Of a DNA stretch of 64,000 nucleotides, positions 36,402-45,757 are shown in pieces. The notes beneath the pieces were generated by a model. It was not told the origin of the DNA and searched no databases. It worked only from the letters and a program-made list of their open reading frames with translations. The stretch's first letter is position 1; each line of letters opens with the position of its first letter. Both the position numbers and the translations under genes were made by a program. Source of the DNA: Streptomyces noursei (GTDB taxonomy: Bacteria > Actinomycetota > Actinomycetes > Streptomycetales > Streptomycetaceae); NCBI RefSeq assembly GCF_001646665.1, contig NZ_LWBU01000270.1, forward strand, positions 1-64,000. Direction: 5' to 3'.

Positions 36402-37178
36402 TCACTGACGCGGGACCTCGATGCCCGCCGCGCGCAGGTGCCCCTCGACCAGGGTGTTCAACCGGGCGATGGACGGCGCCTCGTCCTCCCGGTGGTGGTT
36501 GACCACTCCGTACCGGGAGACCGCGTCGGGCCGGTGCCGTTGCGCGGCCGGCATGGTCAGCAGCGCGCGGTCGGCCAGCAGGTTGGCGGCCACCGCGGAG
36601 GCCAGCTCCTCGATCCGCGGGTCGTCGGGATGCCAGGACCTCGCCTCCCAGCCGCACTTGGTCAGCTCGATGAACTCGGGGTCGCCGAGTCGGTGTTCGA
36701 GGTTGGCCAGGAAGAGGTCGAAGAGCTCGGGAGCCAGCGCCCGCGACAGCACCATGGCCTCCCGCTGGGTGGTGACGTAGTCGGGGTTGAAGTCGAGCTC
36801 GGCGAGTCGCTCCAGGACCGCGCAGGCCCGGTCGGGCAGCAGGGCGCGGTCGCCGTGGGCGAGCCGGTGCAGGGTGTCGCGGCGGGCGGTCAGCTCCTCG
36901 ATCTGTTCGGTGAGCCGGCGGTGGACGTCGTCCAGAGCGGTGGCGAACCGCTCGGGGTCGGCGTCGAGCAGCTCGCCGATCTCCGCCAGCGGCACGCCCG
37001 CCCCGGCCAGGGCCCTGACCTGGACAAGCCGCAGCAGGTCGGCCGACCCGTAGCGCCGGTAGCCGGAATGGTCCCGTTCCGGTTCGGCGACCAGGCCGAG
37101 CCGGTGGTAGTGCCGAACCGTCTTGACGGTGATCCCGACGAAAGCCGCCGCCTGACCGATCGTGAGCCCCTCTGTCAT
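36402..37178 (-). CDS. MerR-family transcriptional regulator
   Basis: 258 residues. N-terminal winged helix TIGQAAAFVGITVKTVRHYH, then SGYRRYGSADLLRLVQVRAL, a coiled dimer helix around 80-115 (EQIEELTARRDTLHRLAHGD) and a long C-terminal effector domain rich in acidic residues, of the ligand-binding TipA/BmrR style. It diverges from the serine hydrolase gene, with 95 bp between starts, and probably controls it and itself. Confidence 0.92.
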   Translation of the reverse strand: MTEGLTIGQAAAFVGITVKTVRHYHRLGLVAEPERDHSGYRRYGSADLLRLVQVRALAGAGVPLAEIGELLDADPERFATALDDVHRRLTEQIEELTARRDTLHRLAHGDRALLPDRACAVLERLAELDFNPDYVTTQREAMVLSRALAPELFDLFLANLEHRLGDPEFIELTKCGWEARSWHPDDPRIEELASAVAANLLADRALLTMPAAQRHRPDAVSRYGVVNHHREDEAPSIARLNTLVEGHLRAAGIEVPRQ

Positions 37179-37206
37179 GGGGCGAGAGTAACGCTCCTCC
37201 TCCGCC

Positions 37207-37234
37207 TTGACCTTGACCTTGGGTCAGGGTCCAA
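37207..37234. promoter_or_regulatory. MerR-type operator/promoter between divergent genes
   Basis: A tandem TTGACCTTGACC (two possible -35 boxes) runs into a dyad TTGACC-N9-GGTCCAA (37213-37234, one extra base on the right). Dyads of this size inside a stretched spacer are what MerR regulators use to untwist promoters. No clear -10 is visible. Confidence 0.5.
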
Positions 37235-37273
37235 CCTCGTCTCGCACCCGCTGACACGAGATGAGGAATCACC

Positions 37274-38368
37274 ATGAGTGAGCAGAACGCCGCCGCCGCG
37301 CAGGACCGCTCCGAGCTGCGGCAGGCCATGCAGGAGGTCGTCGACGCCGGTTTCGCCGGGGTGCAGCTGCGCGTGAACGACGAGCTCGGCGAGTGGATCG
37401 GAAGCGCCGGCGTGAGCGAGCTGGGCATGACCGCGAAGCCGCCGACCGACGGGCACTTCCGGGTCGGCAGTGTCACCAAGACCTTCGTCGCGACCGTCGT
37501 CCTGCGGCTGGTGGCCGAGGGCAGGCTCGGCCTTGAGGACCTGGTGGCCGACCACCTGCCCGAGCTCGGGCTCGACCGGCGGATCACGGTACGGATGATG
37601 CTGCAGCACACCAGCGGGCTGTTCAACTTCACCGGCGAGTTCTCCGCCGACGGGACGGTCGAGCCCGGTGTGGTCGCCGGCTTCGGCAAGGAGTGGGCGG
37701 ACCAGCAGTTCGTGACGTACCGGCCGGAGGAGTTGGTGCGGGGAGCGCTGGCGAAGCCGGCGCGGTTCGAGCCGGGGACGGCCTGGAGCTACTCCAACAC
37801 CAACTACGTACTGGCCAGGCTGCTGATCGAGAAGGTCACCGGCCGCCCGCTGCCCGAGGAGACGCACCGGCTGATCCTGGGCCCGCTCGGGCTGACCGGC
37901 ACCGTGCTGCCGGAGACCCGGGAGGAGATCCCCGAGCCGCACGCCCACGGCTACTTCGGCTACGACGACGCCGGCCAGTGGAAGGTGGTCGACACCACCC
38001 GCTTCAACCCTTCCTGGGCGTCCGCCGCCGGCGACATGATCTCGACCACCCGGGACCTCCACACGTTCTTCTCCGCACTGAACGGCGGCAGGCTCATCCC
38101 GTCCGAGCTGCTGGCCGAGATGCGCGTCCCGGATCCCACGATGGGTTACGGCCTCGGGGTGTTCGTGGAGGAACTGGAGGGCGGCGGCACGGTCCTCCAC
38201 CACAACGGAGGGTTCTGGGGCTGGGGTGCGCTGATGTACAGCACGCCCGACGGCACCAAGACCCTGACCGGCTCGCTGACCTCCGGGGACGTCGAAATGG
38301 ACCTGCCCACCATGGCCGGGACGTTCGAGAAGGTGAAGCAGACGCTGGTCAAGGCGGTGTTCGCGTAG
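37274..38368 (+). CDS. Serine hydrolase, beta-lactamase class C / DD-peptidase fold
   Basis: 364 residues; ATG at 37274 with GAGGAA upstream. Catalytic SxxK is in RVGSVTKTFVATVV (near 70), YxN in WSYSNTNYVLARLL (near 176) and the third box HNGG in VLHHNGGFWGWG (near 315). No signal peptide, so it probably acts in the cytoplasm as an esterase or peptidase rather than a true beta-lactamase. Regulated by the divergent MerR protein. Confidence 0.92.
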   Translation: MSEQNAAAAQDRSELRQAMQEVVDAGFAGVQLRVNDELGEWIGSAGVSELGMTAKPPTDGHFRVGSVTKTFVATVVLRLVAEGRLGLEDLVADHLPELGLDRRITVRMMLQHTSGLFNFTGEFSADGTVEPGVVAGFGKEWADQQFVTYRPEELVRGALAKPARFEPGTAWSYSNTNYVLARLLIEKVTGRPLPEETHRLILGPLGLTGTVLPETREEIPEPHAHGYFGYDDAGQWKVVDTTRFNPSWASAAGDMISTTRDLHTFFSALNGGRLIPSELLAEMRVPDPTMGYGLGVFVEELEGGGTVLHHNGGFWGWGALMYSTPDGTKTLTGSLTSGDVEMDLPTMAGTFEKVKQTLVKAVFA

Positions 38369-38396
38369 CGGCCTCCCCCACCGGGCACCCCCTAAG

Positions 38397-39060
38397 GGCT
38401 GTCCGGTGGTGCACGAGCGAAGCCACAAGCGGTTGGCCCGCTGATCCTTGCGCTCGGGAATGGTGTGCTTGATGTGCCGACGCCGCAGGTGCCGGCGCTT
38501 CCGGCGGGACGAGTACGCCTTGTCGCCACCCGGGTGATCAGGGCCGTGCGCGGGTGACCACCGGCCGGACGCGGGATACGGATGCGTTCGAGGACAGGGA
38601 CACTGGCCGGGTATGAGGACGAACCCGAGCGAACGCCTGCCGCCTTCACCGGCCGGATGGTTCTTGAACAGGCCGGCTCCGCCGTCCGGGGATACGTGCC
38701 GCGCCGGTGCGGGCGCCCGCAGCATGCTGATGGGCACGCCAGGAGGTCGGGTCCACACCGACCATGCTCCACTCGATCCGGCCTTCCGCGCCGGCGTCGG
38801 TCTGGACGCCCCGAAGGCTCCTCTCCCAGGTGCCGTCCGCCGATCATCTTCGGTGTCTGTCGTGCACCGTCTTCCACTCCCCGAAACCGCGTCCCGGATC
38901 GCGCTCCGCGAGAAGGTGGGCGACGTGCAAGGGACTGTCGTCGGCTGTTGATCGGGCGTCCACCGGCGCGACAAGCACCGGTCGACGCCGGACCAGGAAC
39001 CGGCCGAGTGAATGCCGCCGGCAACCGGCCATCTCTGCGTGTCCTCGCCGTCTGATCGGT
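38397..39060 (-). pseudogene. IS5-family transposase/IS remnant, many frameshifts
   Basis: Leftward pieces in order: DPGRGFGEWKTVHDRHRRW, TWERSLRGVQTDAGAEGRIE, HQHAAGART, SLGFVLIPGQ, LERIRIPRPAGG, GDKAYSSRRKRRHLRRRHIK, HTIPERKDQRANR. These are the standard landmarks of an IS5-type transposase, including the ADKAYSS-like catalytic region. At least five frame changes. The downstream edge carries GGGCTGTCC at about 38397, the typical terminal repeat end of such elements; the other end is lost. Confidence 0.78.
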
Positions 39061-39500
39061 CATCAAGAGATGTGGTGGAGCACGCTCCGTCGGCAGGCCC
39101 GGATTCCTTCGCGAGAGCGGCGGCGAAGCGACACTGCACGGCAACGATCGGGATGCGCTGGAGATCCGCAGCGGGGAGCGGAGTTGCCCGCGGGCGAGGA
39201 CATGACGGTCGTCCACGCCCTCGGCGGGGACCCGACTGCCACCGCCGGAACGAACCTGCGGAACGGCAGCGCCTCGTGCCCGGGCTCCGGGCGCGCCCTC
39301 AGTGCGACAAGGGCGGCAATTCTGGCCATGGCGGCCTTCCACGTTCCGGAGGCTGGAGCGTGGCCGGCCCCGCCGCCTCGCTCGTAGGCGCAGGGGCGTC
39401 GGCAGACTCCGGGGCGTCATAGGGCATATGCGTCGGTTAGTCATACTGGATCAAGCCATCGTGCGTGCCGGATGATCTCGGTTGAGGTTCAGGAACGGGT
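39061..39500. other. Gap between IS relic and terpene synthase, no gene seen
   Basis: About 440 bases. No frame on either strand gives recognisable protein. The last 80 bases (from 39421) are AT-richer and may contain the terpene synthase promoter. Confidence 0.4.
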
Positions 39501-40664
39501 GTGCGAGACAAGCCGATTCGGCGCAACTTCGCCGCCCGCAACAGATGGAGACTCCCACCCGTGATAGTCCCGCCGCTCTTCTCCCCCATACCACCGGCGA
39601 TCCACCCGCAGTACGCGGAGCTCGACGCGCGGACGGCGGTATGGGCCCAGGCCCATCGGATCGGCTCCGACGAGTTGCGTCGACGACTGGTCCAGCACGA
39701 GATCGGCACCTTCGCTGCCCGCGTCATGCCGCAGGGCCGCGAGGAAGTGGTGCAGCTGATGGCCGACTTCGTGCTATGGCTGTTCGGCGTGGACGACGGC
39801 TGCTGCGAGGAAGGCGAGCTGGGCCAGAAGCCGGGGGAACTCGCTGGAGCGCTGCACCGTTTGCTGCGCGTCGCACAGAACCCGGAGACGCCCCTGCTGC
39901 CGGACGACCCGCTGGCCGACGGGCTGCGCGACCTGCGCGCCCGGGCCGACAAGTACGGCACGGCCAGCCAGGTCGCGCGGTGGGTCGGTCATCTGCGTGA
40001 GTACTTCTTCTCGGTGGTGTGGGAGGCATCTCACCGTAGTGCCGGCACGGTGCCCAGCCTCACGGACTACTCCCTGATGCGGCTGTACGACGGGGCGACG
40101 ACGGTGGTCTTCCCCCTGCTGGAGATGGCCCATGGGTACGAGCTCCAGCCCCACGAGCGTGACCATCGAGCCGTGCGCGCGGCCGAGGAGATGGCGTCCT
40201 TCGTCATCACGTGGGACAACGACATCCTCAGCGACCACAAGGAGCGGGCCGGCCACGGCTACCACCTGAACGTTCTCAGGGTCCTGGAAGCAGGCGGTCT
40301 CACTTCCCAGGAGGCGATGGCCACGGCCATCGCCCAGCGGGACCGCGTACTGGTGGCCTTCGTCCGCCTGGCCGACCATCTCTCGGCCGTGGGCAGCCCG
40401 CAGATGCGGCAGTACATGGCGGGCCTGCGCCACTTCATCCGCGGCTCGCAGGACTGGGGCGTCAGCTCCGTCCGCTACACCACGCCCGCGGACCCGGCCG
40501 GGCTCCCCACCGACTTCACGGACACGCCCACCGACGACAGCGCCGAGCCGCTGGGGATCGACGTGGTCTCGTGGTGGTGGGAGGTGGTGCCGGCCGGGCC
40601 GACTCCCCTGGGGACCCCGGCGGGGCCCCGGCTCCGGCGGGAGCGGCTGGTCGGCGCCCGCTGA
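39501..40664 (+). CDS. Class I terpene synthase (sesquiterpene cyclase-like)
   Basis: 387 residues; GTG at 39501 with AGGA about 9 nt upstream (a GTG at 39562 is possible). The acidic metal motif is FGVDDGCCEEGE near 97, and the NSE triad is WDNDILSDHKERAG (N-D-x2-S-x3-E) near 238, with an Arg-Tyr pair in SSVRYTTP near 326. This is the bacterial class I cyclase fold that ionises a prenyl diphosphate, most often farnesyl diphosphate. The convergent P450 42 codons away is a likely tailoring enzyme. Product cannot be told from the sequence. Confidence 0.9.
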   Translation: MRDKPIRRNFAARNRWRLPPVIVPPLFSPIPPAIHPQYAELDARTAVWAQAHRIGSDELRRRLVQHEIGTFAARVMPQGREEVVQLMADFVLWLFGVDDGCCEEGELGQKPGELAGALHRLLRVAQNPETPLLPDDPLADGLRDLRARADKYGTASQVARWVGHLREYFFSVVWEASHRSAGTVPSLTDYSLMRLYDGATTVVFPLLEMAHGYELQPHERDHRAVRAAEEMASFVITWDNDILSDHKERAGHGYHLNVLRVLEAGGLTSQEAMATAIAQRDRVLVAFVRLADHLSAVGSPQMRQYMAGLRHFIRGSQDWGVSSVRYTTPADPAGLPTDFTDTPTDDSAEPLGIDVVSWWWEVVPAGPTPLGTPAGPRLRRERLVGAR

Positions 40665-40736
40665 CACACGAGGGCCCGGCGGCCCCACATCGCTGTTCTG
40701 GTCGGGGCACGCCGGGGCCGGGGCGGGCCGAGGAGG

Positions 40737-42098
40737 CTACCGGCGGGGTACGACGGTCATCGGGATGCGATCGGCGTGGGCGACCGCCGAGGCGACCTCT
40801 CGCGGGGTGTGCCCGGGCGCTGGGACGAGCTTCCACTGGCGGAGGACAGTGGCTATGGCCATGGTCGCCTCGGTCCAGACGAACAGGTCGCCGATGCACC
40901 GGCGGTTGCCCGCCCCGAAGGGAATGTAGGCTCGTCGGCCCGGTCCTTGAGCCTGCCGTTCGGGCAGCCACCGATCCGGGTCGAACGCGTCGGCGTTCTC
41001 GTAAAGACGGGCGTCCCTGTGCAGGGCGTAGAGGCTGAAGGCGACCTCGGTGCCGGTCGGCATCTCGACCCCGCCCAGGGTCACGGGCACCGTGGTCCGC
41101 CTCATCAGGAGCGTGACGCCGTGCAGCCGGATGACCTCGTCGATCACCCTGCGTATGCCCTTCAGCTCGGGAACGTGCTGAGCGGTGACCGGTCCGTCGC
41201 CGACGACCCGGCGGATCTCGTCGATCAGCCCTTCTTCCACATCCGGACGGGCCGCCAGCTCGTGGAAGGTCCAGGCGAGGGTCGCGGCCGTGGTCTCCGC
41301 GCCGGCGAACAGGATCGTGGAGAGCTCGTCACGGACATTCGCGTCCGAGAGCCGGGTGCCGCTCTCGGGATCCTGCGCGGCCAGGAGCAGGGAGAGCAGG
41401 TCGTCATGGTCCGTGGGGCCGGCAGCGCGTGAAGTGGCGATCACCTCGTCGATGACGGCGCGGAGGTTGGCGGCGGCCTTGTCGAAGCGGCGGTTGGCGG
41501 GGATCGGTAGCCGGTCCAGCGCTTTCGGGGACGCCGCGCGTACGAGCAGGTTCGTCAGCAGTACCGGCAGGTTCTTGCGGACGGCGTCGACGGCGGGCAG
41601 ACCGATGTCGGTGGAGAACAGGGTGCGCGCCAGGGTTTCGACCGCGTATCCGGCCATGGCCGGCTCGAGGTCGATGACGTCACCCGCACCCCATGAGTTC
41701 GCGAGCGCCTGAGCATTGCTGCTCATGATCTGGGAGTAGCCGGTGATGCGCTCCCGGGAGAACATCGGCTGGATCATCCGGCGGTGCTTCATGTGCAGCT
41801 CGCCGTCCGAGTTGGCAAGGCCGTTGCCGGCCAAGGGCCGCAGCCGGTCGAAGAAGCGGCCCTTCTCGAAGCTCCCGGCCTGCCGGACGGTGACCTCGTG
41901 GACGAGGTCAGGAGTGGTCACCACGTACATCGGCAGCGTGCCCAGGTCGACCCGTACCAGGTCCTCGCCGCGTTGATGCAGGGACGACAGGAACCCAAGG
42001 GGATCGCGCCACAGGGCGAGGGCATGGCCCAGGAGCGGTATGGCTCCCGGCGCGCGCGGGACGGATGTGATCGACCGCAGCTCGGCGACTGACGACAT
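40737..42098 (-). CDS. Cytochrome P450
   Basis: 453 residues; ATG at 42098 with AGAGGA 6 nt upstream. I-helix LFAGAETTAATLAWTFH, ExxR in DEVIRLHG, and heme-binding FGAGNRRCIGDLF with cysteine ligand near 400. The N-terminus (SVPRAPGAIPLLGHAL) is of the proline-rich type seen in terpene-oxidising P450s such as the CYP170/PtlI group. It converges with the terpene synthase, with 72 bp between stops. It probably oxidises the terpene product. Confidence 0.93.
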   Translation of the reverse strand: MSSVAELRSITSVPRAPGAIPLLGHALALWRDPLGFLSSLHQRGEDLVRVDLGTLPMYVVTTPDLVHEVTVRQAGSFEKGRFFDRLRPLAGNGLANSDGELHMKHRRMIQPMFSRERITGYSQIMSSNAQALANSWGAGDVIDLEPAMAGYAVETLARTLFSTDIGLPAVDAVRKNLPVLLTNLLVRAASPKALDRLPIPANRRFDKAAANLRAVIDEVIATSRAAGPTDHDDLLSLLLAAQDPESGTRLSDANVRDELSTILFAGAETTAATLAWTFHELAARPDVEEGLIDEIRRVVGDGPVTAQHVPELKGIRRVIDEVIRLHGVTLLMRRTTVPVTLGGVEMPTGTEVAFSLYALHRDARLYENADAFDPDRWLPERQAQGPGRRAYIPFGAGNRRCIGDLFVWTEATMAIATVLRQWKLVPAPGHTPREVASAVAHADRIPMTVVPRR

Positions 42099-42514
42099 GG
42101 AAGTCCTCTCTGACGTGCACACCTGGCAGGGTTTCGGCCACTGTCCAGTGAACGGGTGGGCGGTCTCGCGTAGAAAGAGACGTCGGGCAAGATCAGCGTT
42201 ACCCAAGTGTGGTCCCGCGTCACCGCAGTCGAGACGGGGGGTGCTCGCCTGGCAGGTACACGGCGCCGCTAGGCTGCACGGTGCTGACCCATCGTCACTC
42301 TCGGTACGGGCTGTCTCCGTTTGAGCCCTGCCGTCGCCCGGAGGCCACGTGACCACGCCACCCCCCTGCCCCGACTGCACACACCGCGGCCCTGGCCCCC
42401 GCCGGCTGTCCCGCGCACGCCCAGGCCCCCCGTGGCCTGCGTCCGCTGTACGGCCCCGAAGCGGAGGCGCAGCCGTACGCCCTGTATGAGCGGCTTCGCG
42501 CCGAACACGGGGCT

Positions 42515-43732
42515 GTGGCGCCCGTCCTGCTGTACGGGGACGTGCCGGCCTGGCTGGTGCTGGGTCACCGGGAGAACCTGGAGGTGATGCGCTCCAGCCG
42601 GTTCTCCTCGGACTCCCGTCACTGGCGGGCCATCCGGGAGGGGTCTGTCGCCGCGGACTCACCTCTGCTGCCCATCACCGCATGGCAGCCACTGGTGGCG
42701 CTGACCGACGGGGCCGAGCACGCCCGCTTGCGCACGGCGGTCACCGAGAGCCTGGGACGAGTGAACCGCCATCGGCTGCGCCGGTACATCACCCGCTACA
42801 CCACCCGTCTCATCGGCGAGTTCGCCATGTCCGGGCGAGCTGATCTCGTGGCCGACTTCGCGAGGAAGCTGCCGGCGCTGGTCGTCTGCCAGCAGCTCGG
42901 CATACCCGAGAACGACGCCCTCACCGTGGGCGCGGCCGTGACCGACATGATCAGTGGCGGCGAGACCGCGCTGGCCAGCAACCAGCTCGTGGTCAAGCTG
43001 CTGCACGACCTGGTGGAGCGCAAGAAGACCCACCCGGGCGACGACCTCGCCAGCCACCTGCTGGAGCACCCCGCCGGACTCACCGACGAGGAAGTCCGCG
43101 AGCACCTTCGCCTCGTGCTGGTTGCCGCACTTGAGCCCACCGCCAACCTGATAGCCAGCGCGCTGCGCATGGTCCTGACCGACGGGCGCTTCCGCGGGCA
43201 CCTGTCGGGCGGCCAGATGACCTTGCCGGACGCGTTGGAGCAGGTCCTCTGGGATCACCCGCCGCTGGCCGTGGTGCCGACTCGCTGGGCGACCGGCGAC
43301 ACCCAGCTGGGCGGCACACGGATCATGGCCGGCGACATGGTGATGCTGGGTCTGGCGGCCGGCAACGTCGACCCGTCCATCCGGCCCGACCTGACGGTCC
43401 CGATGCAGGGAAACCGTTCACACCTGGCCTTCGGCGCGGGTGTACACGAGTGCCCGGGCCAGGACCTCGGCCGCGCGATCGCCGAAGCCGGAGTCGATCT
43501 GCTCCTGGAGCGCATCCCGGACCTTCACCTCGCCGTTGACGACGATCAGGTGCAGGTCGTGGGCACCTGGATGGCACGCCGTATAACGAGCCTGCCGGTG
43601 GCCTTCGCTCCGCAGCGCGAGGAGAGGCCGGCTGCCGTTCAGCAGCGCCCCGAGCCACCAGTTGGTCACGATGTCACCCCGGCCCCCGGAGAACGGGCGG
43701 GAAGCAGGTGGTTCCGTCGCCGTCGCCCGTGA
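42515..43732 (+). CDS. CYP157-like P450 lacking the ExxR arginine; 5' end disturbed
   Basis: 405 residues from GTG 42515, but coding similarity continues upstream in frame (LRPLYGPEAEAQPYALYERL, from about 42400) with no start codon, so the true beginning is probably the GTG at 42350 plus a frameshift. Heme loop HLAFGAGVHECPGQDLGRAI. The K-helix reads LEQVLWDHPP: the usual ExxR arginine is replaced by Trp. I recall CYP157 enzymes with E-Q-S-L-W at this place, so this one (E-Q-V-L-W) is most likely of that group. The I-helix AALEPTANL is atypical too. Electron partner and substrate unknown. Confidence 0.82.
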   Translation: MAPVLLYGDVPAWLVLGHRENLEVMRSSRFSSDSRHWRAIREGSVAADSPLLPITAWQPLVALTDGAEHARLRTAVTESLGRVNRHRLRRYITRYTTRLIGEFAMSGRADLVADFARKLPALVVCQQLGIPENDALTVGAAVTDMISGGETALASNQLVVKLLHDLVERKKTHPGDDLASHLLEHPAGLTDEEVREHLRLVLVAALEPTANLIASALRMVLTDGRFRGHLSGGQMTLPDALEQVLWDHPPLAVVPTRWATGDTQLGGTRIMAGDMVMLGLAAGNVDPSIRPDLTVPMQGNRSHLAFGAGVHECPGQDLGRAIAEAGVDLLLERIPDLHLAVDDDQVQVVGTWMARRITSLPVAFAPQREERPAAVQQRPEPPVGHDVTPAPGERAGSRWFRRRRP

Positions 43733-44093
43733 AACGGCGGTGGGCTTCGCCTGCAGGTCCGGGGGCCGCGCAGCTCGTCCGGCCCCCCGGCGCACCCCTG
43801 GAGTGGAGACGCGGCAAGTCTTCGGACAGCAGGCTGAGGTCGGGCAACGGTCCAGGAGATCGCCCGGGGTGATGTCGGCCACCGCTCGGGCCGGCGACGA
43901 CCCGGGACAGTGGGGGGGAACGGTGGCCCCGAGGGACGCGGCCGCACACCTCCACAGGGACCACGTGTCCGAGCGCTCGCAAGGGGTCGGTCTCAGCAAC
44001 GGCGTTGTCCGTCGGCGGGTCCCCGTCCGGGGCCCGGGACGTGGCGGGGCAACCACTGGACGCTTCGAAGCGCTTGACAACGTGGAGATCCCG
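43733..44093. other. Leader region of the LacI gene with a palindrome
   Basis: No gene is supported in these 360 bases. CGCTTCGAAGCG at 44061-44072 is a perfect 12-bp palindrome, followed by AGCGCT (44069-44074), 22 bp before the LacI start. A LacI-type autoregulatory operator is likely. Confidence 0.5.
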
Positions 44094-45099
44094 ATGGTCA
44101 CCCTTGCCGACGGGGCCCAGTATGCCGGAGTCTCCGCCAGCACGGTGAGCTACGTCCTCAGCGGCAAGAGGCCCATCTCCGAGGGCACCAAGCAACGGGT
44201 CGAGCGCAGCATCAGGGAACTCGGCTACCTTCCCAATGCCGGGGCGAGGGCGCTGGCGAGCAGCAGGTCCAACATCATCGCGCTGATGATGCCGCTGCGC
44301 ACGGACATGTACGTGCCCGTGATGATGGAGATCGCCATCGCGGTCGCCACCAACGCCCGGGAGCACGGGTTCGACGTCCTGATGCTCACCGGCGAGGAGG
44401 GGCCTTCGGCCGTACGGCGGGTGATCGGGAGCGGGTTGGCCGACGCCGTCATCCTGATGGACGTGGAGCTGGACGACGGGCGGCTGCCGCTGCTGCGGGA
44501 GAGCGGACGGCCGGCGGTGCTCATCGGCCTGCCGTCCCGGACCACCGGGTTCACCTGTGTCGACCTCGACTTCGCCGGTGCCGGCGCCCTGTGCGTGGAG
44601 CATCTGGCCGGGCTGGGACACCGGGAGATCGCCGTGATCGGCGAGGCGCCGGCCGTGTACGAGCGGAAGACCGGGTTCGCGGAGCGGACCGTGGACGGGT
44701 TGCGCTCCCGTGCGCGGCAGCTCGGTCTTCGTGTGCTCCACCGCCCGTGCGAGGGGACCTACGCGGCGATGGCGAGCGCCCTCGGCCAGATCTTCACCGA
44801 GCGTCCCGGCATCACGGGGTTCGTCGTGCAGAACGAACAGGCGGTGGAACCGCTGCTCGGTCTGTTGCGCCAGGACAGGCGGGCCGTCCCCGAGGACGTC
44901 TCGGTGGTCGCCGTCTGCCCCGAGCAGGTGGCCCTCCAGGGCTCGGTGCGGCTGACCTCGGTCACCATCCCCGCGTGAGATGGCTCGGCAGGCCGTCGAC
45001 CACCTGATCGCCAAGATCGAGGGCCGGGCCGACGACGAGGTCGTCCTGCTCGAGCCGGAACTCGTCACACGTGCGAGCAGCGGCCCGGCACCGGCCTGA
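44094..45099 (+). pseudogene. LacI-family regulator with C-terminal frameshift
   Basis: ATG 44094 with GGAGA 6 nt upstream. HTH MVTLADGAQYAGVSASTVSY, hinge LSGKRPISEGTKQRVERSI, then the sugar-binding domain (NIIALMMPLRTDMYVPVMME, then VVAVCPEQVALQGSV). The frame ends prematurely at 44978 after TSVTIPA; one or two bases later another frame continues EMARQAVDHLIAKIEG and ELVTRASS to the stop at 45099. The lost last 40 residues include a dimer helix. It probably controlled the neighbouring glycosidase. Confidence 0.82.
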
Positions 45100-45105
45100 A
45101 GGCTG

Positions 45106-45460
45106 TCGCCGTTCGTCCGCCGGACCAGGTAGCCGCGGGCCGCACCCTCGGCGAACAGAGCCGATTTCCGCGCGATGTACGGGTTGATCCAGACGCTGAT
45201 CCTCAAGTCCCGCTCCTTGAGCCGGGCCGGCATCCCCCGGGGTCGGGGAAGGCTTGGGGGTGGGCCGCGCGATCACGTAGTACTCGAGAGTCTGGTCCTC
45301 GACGCTGGACTGGACCTGGCCGACGATTCCGAACCGACGTCGAAGGACACCTTGCCCGGGTGGTCGACTCGACTCCGTAGCCGCGCGTCTCCGCACTGTC
45401 AGGGCCGAGGGCTCGGATCCGCAGTCCTGCGCACGCCCTGGAGCGAACGGAAGCGCGGGC
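45106..45460 (-). pseudogene. GH31 alpha-xylosidase remnant with internal deletion
   Basis: Leftward: KVSFDV-like strand, then VEDQTLEYYVIARPTPK, then after a gap LKERDLRISVWINPYIA and ALFAEGAARGYLVRRTNGD. In YicI-type alpha-xylosidases these pieces flank about 80 residues that are missing here, and the remaining 400 or so C-terminal residues, including the catalytic Asp pair, are gone. Two frame changes also occur. It faces the LacI gene, so a xyloside-utilisation locus has collapsed here. Confidence 0.75.
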
Positions 45461-45527
45461 ACGGCCCTGGGTTTGAACGTCGTGCTGGGCAGTGATCACT
45501 GGTTGCCGGGGCATGCAGCTGACGAAG

Positions 45528-45545
45528 TGTCAAAACGTTTACAAC
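45528..45545. promoter_or_regulatory. LacI-type operator upstream of the beta-helix gene
   Basis: TGTCAAAACGTTTACAAC contains the perfect 8-bp palindrome AAACGTTT, the centre of many LacI/CcpA-type operators. It is 212 bp upstream of the beta-helix start. Its natural regulator may be the broken LacI next door. Confidence 0.5.
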
Positions 45546-45757
45546 GGGGTCGGGGTTGCGTTCGGTTTTTGGCTCTGGGACTGTCACTTACGCAACTCAA
45601 GCCCCTCACAGCGGACTTGGGGCGCAACGCCCAGCGCCCTGACCCGGCGCCATGCCCGGACGACTCGTCCCTCTGCGCCCTCACTCCTGCCCGCGGTTTT
45701 CCACCGACGCAGGACACCTGCCGCTGCCGCCAGGACTATCCCGGAGACCAGCACCGA

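Noticed and set aside
43674..45233. Single leftward protein of 519 residues over the LacI gene
   Set aside because: Only its first about 40 residues (GH31 piece) are real; the rest is the mirror of LacI.
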